Shown here piece after piece: positions 6,640 to 14,715 of a stretch of DNA of 34,055 nt. The DNA is taken from contig CAMWKG010000019.1 in NCBI GenBank assembly GCA_947174785.1, positions 1 through 34,055 of the forward strand, given 5' to 3'. The stretch comes from an uncultured Mollicutes bacterium (GTDB lineage Bacteria; Bacillota_I; Bacilli_A; Acholeplasmatales; Anaeroplasmataceae). The notes below the pieces were generated by a model. It was not told the DNA's origin, did not search any database, and saw only the letters and a list, made by a program, of their open reading frames with translations. Numbering within the stretch: the stretch's first letter is position 1; each line of letters begins with the position of its first letter. The position numbers and the translations under genes are program-made.

Positions 6640-7410
6640 TTACTTATTTTTTTGTTTTGACAGGAACTCTTCCGTCAATGCCCTGTAAGCTCGCGCACCA
6701 ACGCACTTTGGGTCGTAAAGCATAACCGGCATACCGTGGCTGGGCGCCTCGGCAAGTCTTACGTTCCTAGGAATAATAATTTCGTACAGCTTGTTTTTGA
6801 AAAACTTCTTAATCTCCGAGGCAATCTGTTTTGAAATCAACGCCCTGCTGTCGTACATAGTAATCACAACGCCCTCGATTTGCAGATGAGGATTGAGTCT
6901 TTGCTGTACAAGCTTGAACGTGTTCATAAGCTGGCTTATTCCTTCCATGGCGAAATATTCGCTCTGAAGGGGAATTATAACCGAGTCCGCGGCAACCCAG
7001 GCATTTATTGTAAGCAGTCCGAGTGAAGGCGGGCAGTCTATAAATATGTAATCGTATTGTCCGCGAACCTTTTCGAGCTCGTTTTTTAAAATCTGCTCGC
7101 GGTTGCGTTTATATACGATGTCGACGTCCGCGCCCGTCAAATCGACGTTGGCGGGCAGAATGTCTAAATTCTGCACCTGAGTAGGTAATGTGTTCGCGCT
7201 TACGCTGTCGTCCTCGATAAGTACATTGTACACCGATTTCTTTAGCGCACCCTTTGAAAAACCAAGCGCAGTAGTGGCGTTACCCTGCGAGTCGATATCA
7301 ACCAGCAGGGTTTTTTTGCCGAACTGCGCACAGTAAGCCGCCATATTCACCGCGGTGGTAGTTTTGCCGACACCGCCTTTTTTATTCGTAAAAGCAACTA
7401 TTTTTCCCAT
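6640..7410 (-). CDS. parA: Chromosome-partitioning ATPase ParA/Soj
   Basis: ParA is a deviant-Walker ATPase whose ATP-bound dimers bind DNA nonspecifically and are stimulated by ParB. In Bacillus, Soj also regulates DnaA. The 256-residue product begins with the deviant Walker A motif KKGGVGKTT (residues 10-18, with the signature lysine Lys11). It continues with DIDSQGN (Walker A' region), IFIDCPPSLG (Walker B) and the C-terminal PRNVRLAEAPSHG motif common to Soj. Size fits the short chromosomal type without an extra N-terminal HTH. It is followed by parB. Just upstream of its start is a near-perfect parS site (7433-7448), so ParB can bind its own operon's leader. Confidence 0.95.
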   Translation of the reverse strand: MGKIVAFTNKKGGVGKTTTAVNMAAYCAQFGKKTLLVDIDSQGNATTALGFSKGALKKSVYNVLIEDDSVSANTLPTQVQNLDILPANVDLTGADVDIVYKRNREQILKNELEKVRGQYDYIFIDCPPSLGLLTINAWVAADSVIIPLQSEYFAMEGISQLMNTFKLVQQRLNPHLQIEGVVITMYDSRALISKQIASEIKKFFKNKLYEIIIPRNVRLAEAPSHGMPVMLYDPKCVGARAYRALTEEFLSKQKNK

Positions 7411-7432
7411 AATTCATCTCTTTGAAAATGTG

Positions 7433-7448
7433 TGTTTCACGTGAAACT
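7433..7448. promoter_or_regulatory. parS site 1 (one mismatch)
   Basis: TGTTTCACGTGAAACT differs from the consensus TGTTTCACGTGAAACA only in the last base. It lies between the ftsH stop and the parA start. Confidence 0.9.
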
Positions 7449-7450
7449 TG

Positions 7451-9478
7451 TCAACTTTCGTATTTCTTGAAAGCGTTTTCTACGTGGTCGTTTTCGTGCT
7501 CTTCCATATACTTGATGACCTCTTCGTAGGTCTTGCCTTCCATAAGCATATCAACTTCTTCCATGTAAATGGTTTCCTTTTCGATAAGAACGCGTGCCAT
7601 ATTGTCAAGAATACTTCTGTTTTCGGTAAGCAGCTTGCGTGCACGTTCGTGCTGGGTAGAAATGATTTCGCGCACTTCTTCGTCTATCATTTTAGCCGTT
7701 TCTTCGGAATATGCGCATTGTGTTGCCATATCTCTGCCGAGGAACACGGGCTGAGAATCATCGTTGTAGCTTATAAGTCCGAGCTTTTCGCTCATACCGA
7801 ATTCGGTTACCATTGCGCGTGCCATTTTTGTAGCCATTTTGATATCCTGTGACGCCCCAGAAGAAATGTCCTTAATTACTATTTCTTCGGCAACACGGCC
7901 GCCAAGCGTCGAGCAAATATCATCGATTAGGTATTTCTTTGAATAAGTCAGCCTATCCGTTTCGGGACGCATCATAGTGAAACCGCCTGCACTGCCGCGG
8001 GGAATTATCGTTACTTCGTGAACGGGGTCGCAGTTAGTGCAAAGCTTTGCAAGAATACAGTGTCCCGATTCGTGGAATGCCGTAAGTCTCTTTTCGGGTT
8101 CGGTGACAACTTTACTCCTCTTCGCGGGGCCGATTGCAACTTTATCAAATGCCTCGTACAGTTCGGCGTTAGTTATGAATTTTTTGTCCGCTCTCGCCGC
8201 CAAAATTGCCGCCTCGTTAAGAAGGTTTGCAAGGTCCGCACCCGAGAATCCCGCCGAAAGACGGGCAACCGCTTTAAGATTGACGTCAGGAGAAAGGGGC
8301 TTGTTGCGCGCGTGAACTTTTAATATCTGTTCTCTGCCCTTAACGTCGGGTAAATTGACAAATACCTGTCTGTCAAACCTTCCGGGACGTGTAAGCGCGG
8401 GGTCGAGAATATCTGCGCGGTTGGTCGCAGCCATTACTATAACGCCTTCATTGGACTCGAAACCGTCCATCTGAACGAGTATCTGGTTGAGGGTCTGCTC
8501 GCGTTCATCGTTGCCGCCGCCGAGACCTGCACCGCGGTGACGACCTACTGCGTCGATTTCATCTATGAAAATTATGCAGGGCTGGTTCTTCTTAGCCATA
8601 TCAAATAGGTCGCGTACACGCGAGGCACCGACGCCGACATACATTTCAACGAAATCGGAACCCGAAACGGAGAAGAAGGGAACGCCTGCCTCGCCCGCAA
8701 CTGCCTTTGCAAAGAGAGTCTTACCTGTTCCCGGAGGGCCCACCAAAAGCACGCCGCGGGGTATACGCGCGCCCAAATCAGTGAATTTTTTAGGCTGACG
8801 CAAAAACTCAACTATTTCCGCAAGCTCTACTTTTTCTTCCTCGGCGCCAGCAACGTCGTTAAAGCGCACTTTAATATTTGTAGATATACGTGCCTTTGTC
8901 TTGGCAAAGCTCATAACCTTGCCCGCACCGCCCATTGATGAGCGGATAATAAGGAAAAACACAACGCAAACTACGACAAGCATCAATATCGAGAACGCCG
9001 TCGAAACCCAGCTGCCCGCATTGGGATTAGCCTGATCTATTACGACGCCGTATTCAAACTGCCAGGTATAGAGAGTTTCCGAATCCCAGCTTTCGGAACC
9101 GTAAGCCGAGGGACCGTAGCAGTAGAATATCTTTTTGCCTCTTGTAACGGCATCGTAGCCCGAATACTCGTAGCCACTCGTTTCGATACGCCAGATAACT
9201 ACAAACTGCTTACCGTTCTTATCGACGACCTTACCGCTTTCACCGATAGTGTAAATTTCATTACCGTCTTTGTCTTTAGGTAGGTCGCTTATCTTATAGC
9301 CTTCGCGCAAGGTGCCGTCTTCATTGACGTACTGCGCATTTTCTACATATTCCTGAAATTTAGTACGCGTAATCTTTGTTGCACCACCGTTCAAAAGTTG
9401 CGTCACAATGACGGCAACAACGGCAGCGGCAAGCAGCGCGACAATTATCCAGGAAATAATTCTGCCTTTTTTACTCAA
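7451..9478 (-). CDS. ftsH: ATP-dependent membrane zinc protease FtsH
   Basis: FtsH forms a hexameric AAA+ protease in the membrane that degrades damaged or regulatory membrane proteins. The 675-residue product has an N-terminal transmembrane helix (about 8-28), an extracytoplasmic domain of roughly 120 residues and a second helix ([20 protein letters not shown]). The AAA domain carries Walker A GPPGTGKT near residue 246, Walker [12 protein letters not shown] and the second region of homology ([10 protein letters not shown]). The peptidase domain carries the zinc motif HESGH near residue 467. All key residues are intact, and the length is close to the usual 610-700. The stop is TGA. It lies between parS sites 1 and 2, on the same strand as parA-parB. 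Confidence 0.97.
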   Translation of the reverse strand: MSKKGRIISWIIVALLAAAVVAVIVTQLLNGGATKITRTKFQEYVENAQYVNEDGTLREGYKISDLPKDKDGNEIYTIGESGKVVDKNGKQFVVIWRIETSGYEYSGYDAVTRGKKIFYCYGPSAYGSESWDSETLYTWQFEYGVVIDQANPNAGSWVSTAFSILMLVVVCVVFFLIIRSSMGGAGKVMSFAKTKARISTNIKVRFNDVAGAEEEKVELAEIVEFLRQPKKFTDLGARIPRGVLLVGPPGTGKTLFAKAVAGEAGVPFFSVSGSDFVEMYVGVGASRVRDLFDMAKKNQPCIIFIDEIDAVGRHRGAGLGGGNDEREQTLNQILVQMDGFESNEGVIVMAATNRADILDPALTRPGRFDRQVFVNLPDVKGREQILKVHARNKPLSPDVNLKAVARLSAGFSGADLANLLNEAAILAARADKKFITNAELYEAFDKVAIGPAKRSKVVTEPEKRLTAFHESGHCILAKLCTNCDPVHEVTIIPRGSAGGFTMMRPETDRLTYSKKYLIDDICSTLGGRVAEEIVIKDISSGASQDIKMATKMARAMVTEFGMSEKLGLISYNDDSQPVFLGRDMATQCAYSEETAKMIDEEVREIISTQHERARKLLTENRSILDNMARVLIEKETIYMEEVDMLMEGKTYEEVIKYMEEHENDHVENAFKKYES

Positions 9479-9682
9479 AATTAGTCTCCTTATATAATTT
9501 GGTATTATTTTTTAGTTGCAGTAACAATTTTAGCATATTAAAGTTACTATATCAAGCGTTTGCATTGAAATTAATTAAATTTTTACTCAATTTTCACTTA
9601 TTTCATATACCTTTTAAATACATCAAATTTTTAAATTTGTTATAAAATTTAGTATGCGCCTATCATAAATTTGTTTAAAAAA

Positions 9683-9698
9683 TGTTTAACGTGAAACA
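9683..9698. promoter_or_regulatory. parS site 2 (one mismatch)
   Basis: TGTTTAACGTGAAACA differs from the parS consensus at position 6 only, and lies 27 bp before the perfect site. Confidence 0.8.
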
Positions 9699-9725
9699 TT
9701 CAACCAAATTTTTTACCCTAAACAG

Positions 9726-9741
9726 TGTTTCACGTGAAACA
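9726..9741. promoter_or_regulatory. parS site 3 (perfect)
   Basis: TGTTTCACGTGAAACA is an exact match to the Spo0J/ParB consensus palindrome. It lies 25 bp from the first DnaA box. Confidence 0.95.
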
Positions 9742-9765
9742 TAAAGCGCGATTTTTTAGCAAAAG

Positions 9766-9804
9766 TTATCCACAGTTGATAACTGATTGTTAATATGTGG
9801 ATAA
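9766..9804. promoter_or_regulatory. Pair of inverted DnaA boxes
   Basis: TTATCCACA on the plus strand (9766-9774) and its exact complement TGTGGATAA (9796-9804) are perfect DnaA boxes facing each other across 21 bp. AT-rich DNA flanks them. Confidence 0.8.
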
Positions 9805-9924
9805 TTTTTTGAAATTTATTAAGGTAAACGTTAAAGTATTTATACGGCATACAATATTGAGTACCGTATTTAGACGAAATTTGCGCCGCTATAACAACTA
9901 TGGCGCTAAATACGGCTGTTAAGC

Positions 9925-10083
9925 ATAAAGTTTAAGTTTGATATGAGTGTTGTTAATCAAGCATTATCGCTATAAAGATACTCGGATGCAACGTCACGTT
10001 GCTAAATTGAACGCTTATGCTTTACATGCGTACCGTCAATCAGGCTCTACCACAATAAAGATACGTGAATTAAACGTCACGTT
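9925..10083 (-). repeat. Interspersed repeat, two inverted copies (D1, D2) before yyaC
   Basis: Two units with an 83-bp period share ATAAAGATAC (9972-9981; 10055-10064) and AACGTCACGTT (9990-10000; 10073-10083). The reverse complement of the first unit matches the region after 10689, including a perfect 22-bp identity (9982-10003 against 10689-10710) and a later ATCAAACTTAAAC-like block. The pair therefore belongs to the same family as copies A-C, in opposite orientation. Confidence 0.6.
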
Positions 10084-10147
10084 TATTATATTTTAATTGA
10101 AAACGGTCAATAACTTGTCAGACGAAATTAATCACCCGAGGTACATT

Positions 10148-10732
10148 ATGGACTATTCTTTTAATTTATATAATTCGCTTGCTCCCGGCGGAGTATGTCT
10201 TGCACTCAAAAAAATCGTTCCCACAGGCGGAGACGCTCCCGTAATACTCTGCATAGGCAGTGATTTATCCGTAGGCGATTCGTTAGGCCCGGTTACCGGC
10301 ACCAAGCTTAAGCGCCTTTTGGCGGGACTTAACTGTTTCGTGTACGGAACTTTATCCAAGCCAATCACTGCGCACGAAGTCAAATACATGAACGACTTTT
10401 TGAAGTTCACACACCCCAACAGCCCCGTAATCGCAGTCGACGCGGCGGTGGGGCTTGCGGGAGATATAGGCTTAATAAAAATTGCGCGCCGAGGACTCAA
10501 GCCCGGCAGCGGCGCTAATAAAAAGCTGCAAAAAGTAGGCGACATTTCCATAATGGGAATTATCGCCGAACAGTCCGTATTTAATTATTCTCTGTTTTCC
10601 GCAACAAGGCTGAACGTAATTTATAAGATGTCCGATATTATTGCTGAAGGAATTACTTCCTTTGTTTTAGACTATCTTCAGAACTCGCAGCAACGTGACG
10701 TTGCATCCGATTTTCTTAATTACGGCGGCTGA
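10148..10732 (+). CDS. yyaC: Sporulation protein YyaC (DUF1256, germination-protease-like fold)
   Basis: The product resembles Bacillus YyaC, a sporulation protein of the DUF1256 family whose fold resembles the GPR germination protease; its substrate is not established. ATG 10148 is preferred because CGAGG precedes it at good spacing; upstream extension would need a TTG without a ribosome site. The 194-residue product has the family core: CIGSDLSVGDSLGPVTG (residues 35-51), a central IAVDAAVGLAGDIG and the segment around KPGSGANKKLQKVGDISI. In B. subtilis yyaC is also next to soj-spo0J, so the neighbourhood supports the call. The last codons, from the QQRDVASDF stretch on, fall inside a copy of the interspersed repeat (from 10689), so the C-terminus seems to have been replaced or extended by repeat DNA. 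Confidence 0.88.
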   Translation: MDYSFNLYNSLAPGGVCLALKKIVPTGGDAPVILCIGSDLSVGDSLGPVTGTKLKRLLAGLNCFVYGTLSKPITAHEVKYMNDFLKFTHPNSPVIAVDAAVGLAGDIGLIKIARRGLKPGSGANKKLQKVGDISIMGIIAEQSVFNYSLFSATRLNVIYKMSDIIAEGITSFVLDYLQNSQQRDVASDFLNYGG

Positions 10733-10823
10733 GATTCAACAATTCACTCGTCAAACTTAAACCTTGCATTTACGGCGTATCTTAATTACGGTAGTAATCC
10801 AGCTAATCACAAATCAAACTTGA
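10689..10823 (+). repeat. Interspersed repeat, copies C1 and C2 (overlap yyaC 3' end)
   Basis: C1 starts with a 22-bp perfect inverted match to 9982-10003 and continues with TTCTTAATTACGGCGGCTGAG, here split from about 10713, resembling the GCGGTGGCTGAGGTT of copy B. C2 (10776-10823) has GCGTATCTTAATTACGG and ends TAATCACAAATCAAAC exactly as copy A does. C1 overlaps the last 44 bases of yyaC. Confidence 0.6.
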
Positions 10824-10967
10824 ATGGCGCATTAATAAATTTGCAGGCGCATAATTAAATATAAAAATTATTTGGCATGGCGCAAACAAACTTTAAAACA
10901 CATTACAGTTATATTATATATGACTAAAAGTAAGAAGGCTAACAAATAATATTACTTATAATAGCAT

Positions 10968-11004
10968 AAAGCAAGGAAAAGCAGTTCTTTCCTTGCTTTA
11001 TTAT
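10968..11004 (+). terminator. Intrinsic-terminator-like hairpin
   Basis: AAAGCAAGGAAA (10968-10979) pairs perfectly with TTTCCTTGCTTT (10988-10999) around an 8-nt loop, then ATTATT. The rest of the 340-bp gap (10733-11073) holds repeat copies C1/C2 and AT-rich DNA with no gene. Confidence 0.6.
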
Positions 11005-11073
11005 TATGGCTTTGCTATAATGTAATTGCGATAAACAGTAATTTAACGTAAAGTTTTAGGTGGCTTAAATTCA

Positions 11074-11682
11074 ATGAGTGAAAAAGAATTATATTCTCAT
11101 CTTGGTGAGCTTACAAAAGACAAAGAGCAATGGAAAGAAAATATTACCTTTGTTGCTTCTTTGCTAAAAGAACAATCCATAAAAATAATAGGAAAATCTC
11201 TTTGGCTACTTGGTGAAATGGGAATGTTATATCCCGAAGAAATTAGTCCGTTTGTAGAGCAAATTGCCGCTTTCTTGAAGTCAAATGATGAACTACTAAA
11301 AGAACGCGCCTTAAATGCTTTGGGACGAATCGGACGATCAGATTACGAATTGATTAAACCTTATCGGGACGAAATGTTCTTATTAGCAACTGACGATAGT
11401 CCAAGTGTGCGTTTAAGTTTTATATGGGCGTCAGAAAACATAGCGACTAATACGCCCGAAGCCTATGAGCATTTTATTCCTATATTTGAAAAATTACTTG
11501 ACGATAAGAATGTTCGCGTCAGAATAGAAGCACCCGAAATGTTTCGAGTATTAGGCAAGCGTAAACCGAATTTTGTTCGCCATTGTTTAAATAAATTAAA
11601 ATTATTATCAGAAGAAGATGATGACAGAATTGTACGTATTCACGCCAAAGGCGCAATAAAAGCAATAACCCAATCAAAATAA
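11074..11682 (+). CDS. HEAT-repeat protein
   Basis: The 202-residue soluble protein is built of helical pairs typical of HEAT or PBS-lyase-like repeats: KERALNALGRIGRSDYE, SPSVRLSFIWASENIA and NVRVRIEAPEMFRVLGKRKP recur about every 35-40 residues, and the final repeat is IVRIHAKGAIKAI. Such proteins act as protein-binding scaffolds; no catalytic motif is visible. AGGTGG precedes the ATG at wider than usual spacing. It is followed 49 bp later by a DUF6194-like gene on the same strand. Base composition is lower in G+C than the origin-proximal genes, but some GCG and CCC codons remain, tying it more to the left than to the right part of the window. The role is unknown. Confidence 0.75.
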   Translation: MSEKELYSHLGELTKDKEQWKENITFVASLLKEQSIKIIGKSLWLLGEMGMLYPEEISPFVEQIAAFLKSNDELLKERALNALGRIGRSDYELIKPYRDEMFLLATDDSPSVRLSFIWASENIATNTPEAYEHFIPIFEKLLDDKNVRVRIEAPEMFRVLGKRKPNFVRHCLNKLKLLSEEDDDRIVRIHAKGAIKAITQSK

Positions 11683-11694
11683 GTTTATCGAAAG

Positions 11695-11715
11695 TAAAGA
11701 TAAATTTCAATTTAT
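11695..11715. repeat. Flanking direct repeat upstream of the DUF6194-like gene
   Basis: GTAAAGATAAATTTCAATTTA here recurs at 12176-12195 as GTAAGATAAATTTCGATTTA, so near-identical repeats sit immediately before and after the gene. The second copy is a perfect small hairpin, GATAAAT-TTCG-ATTTATC. Confidence 0.5.
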
Positions 11716-11731
11716 ACAAGGAGAACATTAA

Positions 11732-12178
11732 ATGCAGCCTAACGATATACTTAAATACTGCCTTGATAATTTACCAGATACAGTTTTGGTAAGTAGTTGG
11801 GGCGAAAGTGGAATTTTCTATAATCCGAATAATACGCTAAAGCGCGGAATTTATATTTTGACTGTCAAAGAAAAAGACGGCGACAACGATAAAGGTTCGG
11901 ATTTGAATAGAGAAAATATTTATCGTGTAAATATAGGTGTTCGCAAAAACACTTTTATAAATATGTTCGGTAATGTTCCTATGCGTCCGTCAAAAGGTGG
12001 GATTGTAGATATGCCGTTTGACTTTACGCAAACGGATAAAATACTGCCGCACCCTATTTATGCTTGGATGAGTTGGGTGTGTACGCTCAATCCGTCCGAT
12101 ACTACCTTTGAAAGATTAAAACCACTAATTCAAGAGGCTTACGAATACGCAAAAGAAAAATATTTTAAAAGGAAGTAA
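11732..12178 (+). CDS. DUF6194-like protein
   Basis: The 148-residue protein resembles the DUF6194 family. It has an N-terminal segment LPDTVLVSSWGESGIFYNP, a central strand-rich part RVNIGVRKNTFINMFG and the late motif LPHPIYAWMSWVCTLNPSD with a conserved-looking His-Pro-x-Tyr and Trp pair, then a helical C-terminus. The fold is expected to be a small alpha/beta (YjbR/MmcQ-like) type, and its molecular function is not known. AAGGAG precedes the ATG at good spacing. No membrane segment or signal peptide is present. It is flanked on both sides by near-identical 20-bp repeats, which is unusual for a single gene. It is the last gene before the compositional break. Confidence 0.65.
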   Translation: MQPNDILKYCLDNLPDTVLVSSWGESGIFYNPNNTLKRGIYILTVKEKDGDNDKGSDLNRENIYRVNIGVRKNTFINMFGNVPMRPSKGGIVDMPFDFTQTDKILPHPIYAWMSWVCTLNPSDTTFERLKPLIQEAYEYAKEKYFKRK

Positions 12179-12197
12179 GATAAATTTCGATTTATCG
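12176..12197. repeat. Flanking direct repeat and hairpin after the DUF6194-like gene
   Basis: Second copy of the repeat at 11695-11715, overlapping the stop codon. GATAAAT and ATTTATC pair around TTCG. Confidence 0.5.
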
Positions 12198-12630
12198 ATA
12201 TAGTATTATGATTTGAAATCCTCCCGAAGAAGGGATAGAAGTTAGTAATATGTTTGAGGCTGATAGTTCGTCTGTGTACCACAGGTATTCCCAAACTAAA
12301 ACTGAATATAAACAAACAAAGCCATTAGGCATAAGGAAATTCTGATATGATACCTCTAAAGTAGACAAACAAAATAATTAAAAGGAAACTATCCATTGAG
12401 ATTAGGATCTCGAGATTAAAAAGACTAGTTTGGAGGTATTTTTATTATTTGGAGAAAACAAAAATATAGTAAGAAATTAAAAATTTGTAAAAAACGACAT
12501 ATTTCCAATAGTAATCGTTTTAATAATAGCTATAATTTTATGTATTTTCCCAATAATTGTTCTAAGTAATACGTTGAGATTACTTGTTTTTTTTATCTTG
12601 ACTTGTTCTTGAAGTTTACAATAGAGCAAG
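12198..12630. other. Gene-free junction between the two compositional halves
   Basis: No convincing gene, tRNA or long repeat is seen. Mixed-composition DNA up to about 12340 gives way to strongly AT-rich DNA. A stretch around 12344-12440 (ATGATACCTCTAAAGTAGAC, then short stop-interrupted frames) looks like the end of a decayed insertion sequence, but no transposase can be recovered. This is where the character of the window changes. Confidence 0.4.
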
Positions 12631-12655
12631 CCCCCTGTATTCAAAATACAGGGGG
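12631..12655 (-). terminator. Hairpin downstream of the ABC operon
   Basis: CCCCCTGTAT (12631-12640) pairs perfectly with ATACAGGGGG (12646-12655). It lies 6 bp after the ABC gene's stop on the minus strand. The T-run is poor, so termination or mRNA 3'-end protection are both possible. Confidence 0.6.
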
Positions 12656-12660
12656 ATACT

Positions 12661-14715
12661 TTAAATTTTATTCTTGGTTTTAAGTGTTGAAGCAGTAGAA
12701 CTAAATCTTTTTAGTAAATAACAATAAATTGTTATGCTTAGAGTTATTGCTCCAATTACAAAGCTGAGTATAAGTGTAATAGGAGTTACTTCAAACATAA
12801 ATGATGTTTGATAATTAAAGGTTTTTAAATAATATGTACAGAGAATACTTATAATGAATCCAGCTATAAAGCTTGGTAATAGTTTTAAAAACAATTTAAT
12901 AGCGTAGGTATGAATAACAGCTGCTTTCGTTATACCCATATTTCGTAATGTGATAATATCCATAATCTGATTGGTAATATAGTTAGAGGTATCTAGAAGG
13001 ATAAAGAATAATGCAAAAATGAGTAAAACAATAGTTATAGATAAAAAGATACTATATAATTGATTAAGGTTAGAATCTATATATCCATAATTTTCAACTG
13101 CAGGTAAGGTATATAATATATTATCTTCATCAAGGATACTTGTTACCTCTTCTAAATGAGTAGTATAAAAGATTCCAAGAGCATTACAGTCATAATAGCT
13201 ATAGTCACTCACGACATATTTGACCTCTACTCCATCTAAAAAGAAAGCATCCTCATAAATATCTTTAATTTCATAATCCAAATGTTTTCCACCAATATTT
13301 ATATGCCCGCCGATGGAAGTGTTTGTAGTATATTTTCCAAGAACTAATACTTTATCTTTTTCAATTTCTAAAGCCTGAGGGTTATGCTTCTTATAAAGAC
13401 TATATGGCAGTATTCCATTTCTAATAAAATAATTTTCAGTATATAAAATACCTTCTATCTCACTATCCACAATTCCTACTACATCGTAAGATGAGATTCC
13501 TGTATCAATGCTTGATCCTAAAAGATCCTTTATGTCTTGAAAATACAATTCCTTTAAGTTTACAAAACCAGAATCCCGATAAGCTGAGCATATTCTTCCT
13601 TCCTTTAAAATACGTTTGGCAAGTGCTTTGGTCAAATAAATCTTAGGATTATTTGTTTCACTTTCTTTATCTAATGAATAAAGGATTTTTTCATTTTGAT
13701 AAGGATATAGTTTCATAGTTGCATCCTTGATGCTAATACTGTTACTTGCCTTAGAAAATCTTTTTTCTTCTGGCATATATAAGTCATAAATTTCAATATC
13801 ATATTGAAATATGCCTTGGTTTTTAATCTTTGTATATGTTTCAAAGGGGAGCACTTTTTCAAAGCGGATGTAATTATTTGTGATAGAAGAGGATTGATAT
13901 TTATAGCCTGTGATGTTAGAAGAATTCATACATATGAGCATAGTTAATGCAACCATAAATAGAATCAGTATGAAATTTGTTTTGTTTTTTATTTTAAAGG
14001 TGTCTTTTAAATAGGATGCCAAATTGAATTTTGATTTTCCTTGTTTCACTTCATAGCTTGTTTTTGTCTCTGGAGTTGAAATGGTTTTATCCTGTGTCAC
14101 TTCTCCATCCGTAAGAGTGATAATGCGATCACTATACTTAGTTACTAAATCAATATCATGACTTACTAAAATAATTAGAATGTGAGTGGATAAGGATTTT
14201 AAAATCTGCATTACACGCATTCTATTTTTTAAATCAAGATTTCCCGTAGGTTCATCTGCCACAATGTAGGCAGGCTTTTTTATTAGAGCTCTTGCGATAG
14301 AGACACGCTGTTTTTCACCACCTGAAAGCATAGAAATACGACGGTCCTTTAGCCTAGAAATGTCTAAAGCCTTTAAGGTATCTTCCAATGCTTGATCTGT
14401 AGCATCTAAATAGCCAATCCTTATATTTTCTTCAACAGTTTTATTTTCAAGTAAAGCGTAATCCTGAAAGATAACTCCTACATTATTATATCGAAAGCTA
14501 TCTGTTACAGGAATGTTATTATAACAAACTGTACCACTAGTAGGGGTATCTAATCCTGCAAGCATATTTAATAAGGTGGTTTTGCCACAACCAGAAGGTC
14601 CAAATATGCTGACTAATCCTGTTTCAGGAAGCTCTAAGGATATATTTTTTAGAACACATTGTTCACTCAATTTATTTTTATCGTAATATTTACAAATATT
14701 CTGAGCGGTTAACAT
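12661..14715 (-). CDS. ABC transporter, ATPase fused to FtsX-like permease (MacB-type)
   Basis: The 684-residue protein joins an N-terminal ABC ATPase to a permease. The ATPase has Walker A GPSGCGKTT (residues 39-47), Q-loop FQDY, signature SGGEKQRVSIARAL (131-144), Walker B with DEPTGNLD (154-161) and a switch histidine in LVSHDI. The permease has a first transmembrane helix near 247-265, a large extracytoplasmic domain of about 280 residues and three C-terminal helices (SITIVLLIFALFFILLD and following). This 4-helix layout is that of MacB/FtsX mechanotransmission exporters, which move or sense peptides, lipoproteins or antimicrobials rather than pumping through a channel. Its ATG overlaps the upstream gene's stop (TAATG), so it is translationally coupled to the XRE-ABC fusion, probably its heterodimer partner. 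The substrate is unknown. Confidence 0.9.
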   Translation of the reverse strand: MLTAQNICKYYDKNKLSEQCVLKNISLELPETGLVSIFGPSGCGKTTLLNMLAGLDTPTSGTVCYNNIPVTDSFRYNNVGVIFQDYALLENKTVEENIRIGYLDATDQALEDTLKALDISRLKDRRISMLSGGEKQRVSIARALIKKPAYIVADEPTGNLDLKNRMRVMQILKSLSTHILIILVSHDIDLVTKYSDRIITLTDGEVTQDKTISTPETKTSYEVKQGKSKFNLASYLKDTFKIKNKTNFILILFMVALTMLICMNSSNITGYKYQSSSITNNYIRFEKVLPFETYTKIKNQGIFQYDIEIYDLYMPEEKRFSKASNSISIKDATMKLYPYQNEKILYSLDKESETNNPKIYLTKALAKRILKEGRICSAYRDSGFVNLKELYFQDIKDLLGSSIDTGISSYDVVGIVDSEIEGILYTENYFIRNGILPYSLYKKHNPQALEIEKDKVLVLGKYTTNTSIGGHINIGGKHLDYEIKDIYEDAFFLDGVEVKYVVSDYSYYDCNALGIFYTTHLEEVTSILDEDNILYTLPAVENYGYIDSNLNQLYSIFLSITIVLLIFALFFILLDTSNYITNQIMDIITLRNMGITKAAVIHTYAIKLFLKLLPSFIAGFIISILCTYYLKTFNYQTSFMFEVTPITLILSFVIGAITLSITIYCYLLKRFSSTASTLKTKNKI

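Larger units (their letters stand above)
9479..10147. other. Origin-like intergenic region with parS and DnaA boxes
   Basis: This 669-bp stretch has no gene. It is AT-rich at 9480-9680 and contains two parS sites (9683, 9726), two inverted DnaA boxes (9766, 9796) and two inverted copies of the interspersed repeat (about 9925-10083). It resembles an origin-proximal control region, possibly part of oriC, but only two good DnaA boxes are visible and dnaA is not adjacent. Confidence 0.5.

Noticed and set aside
9480-10147. Complete oriC call
   Set aside because: Only two clear DnaA boxes are present and dnaA/dnaN are not adjacent; described as origin-like only.
10060-10147. Sigma-F promoter for yyaC
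   Set aside because: A GGTCAATAA-like -10 has no acceptable -35 at 15 nt, so the match is too weak.
11695-12197. Integron attC sites around the DUF6194-like gene
   Set aside because: No R-box/L-box core (GTTRRRY-like) and no integrase; only a short repeat is present.
12344-12440. Insertion sequence at the compositional junction
   Set aside because: The sequence looks like the edge of an IS, but no transposase frame, inverted ends or target duplication can be shown.
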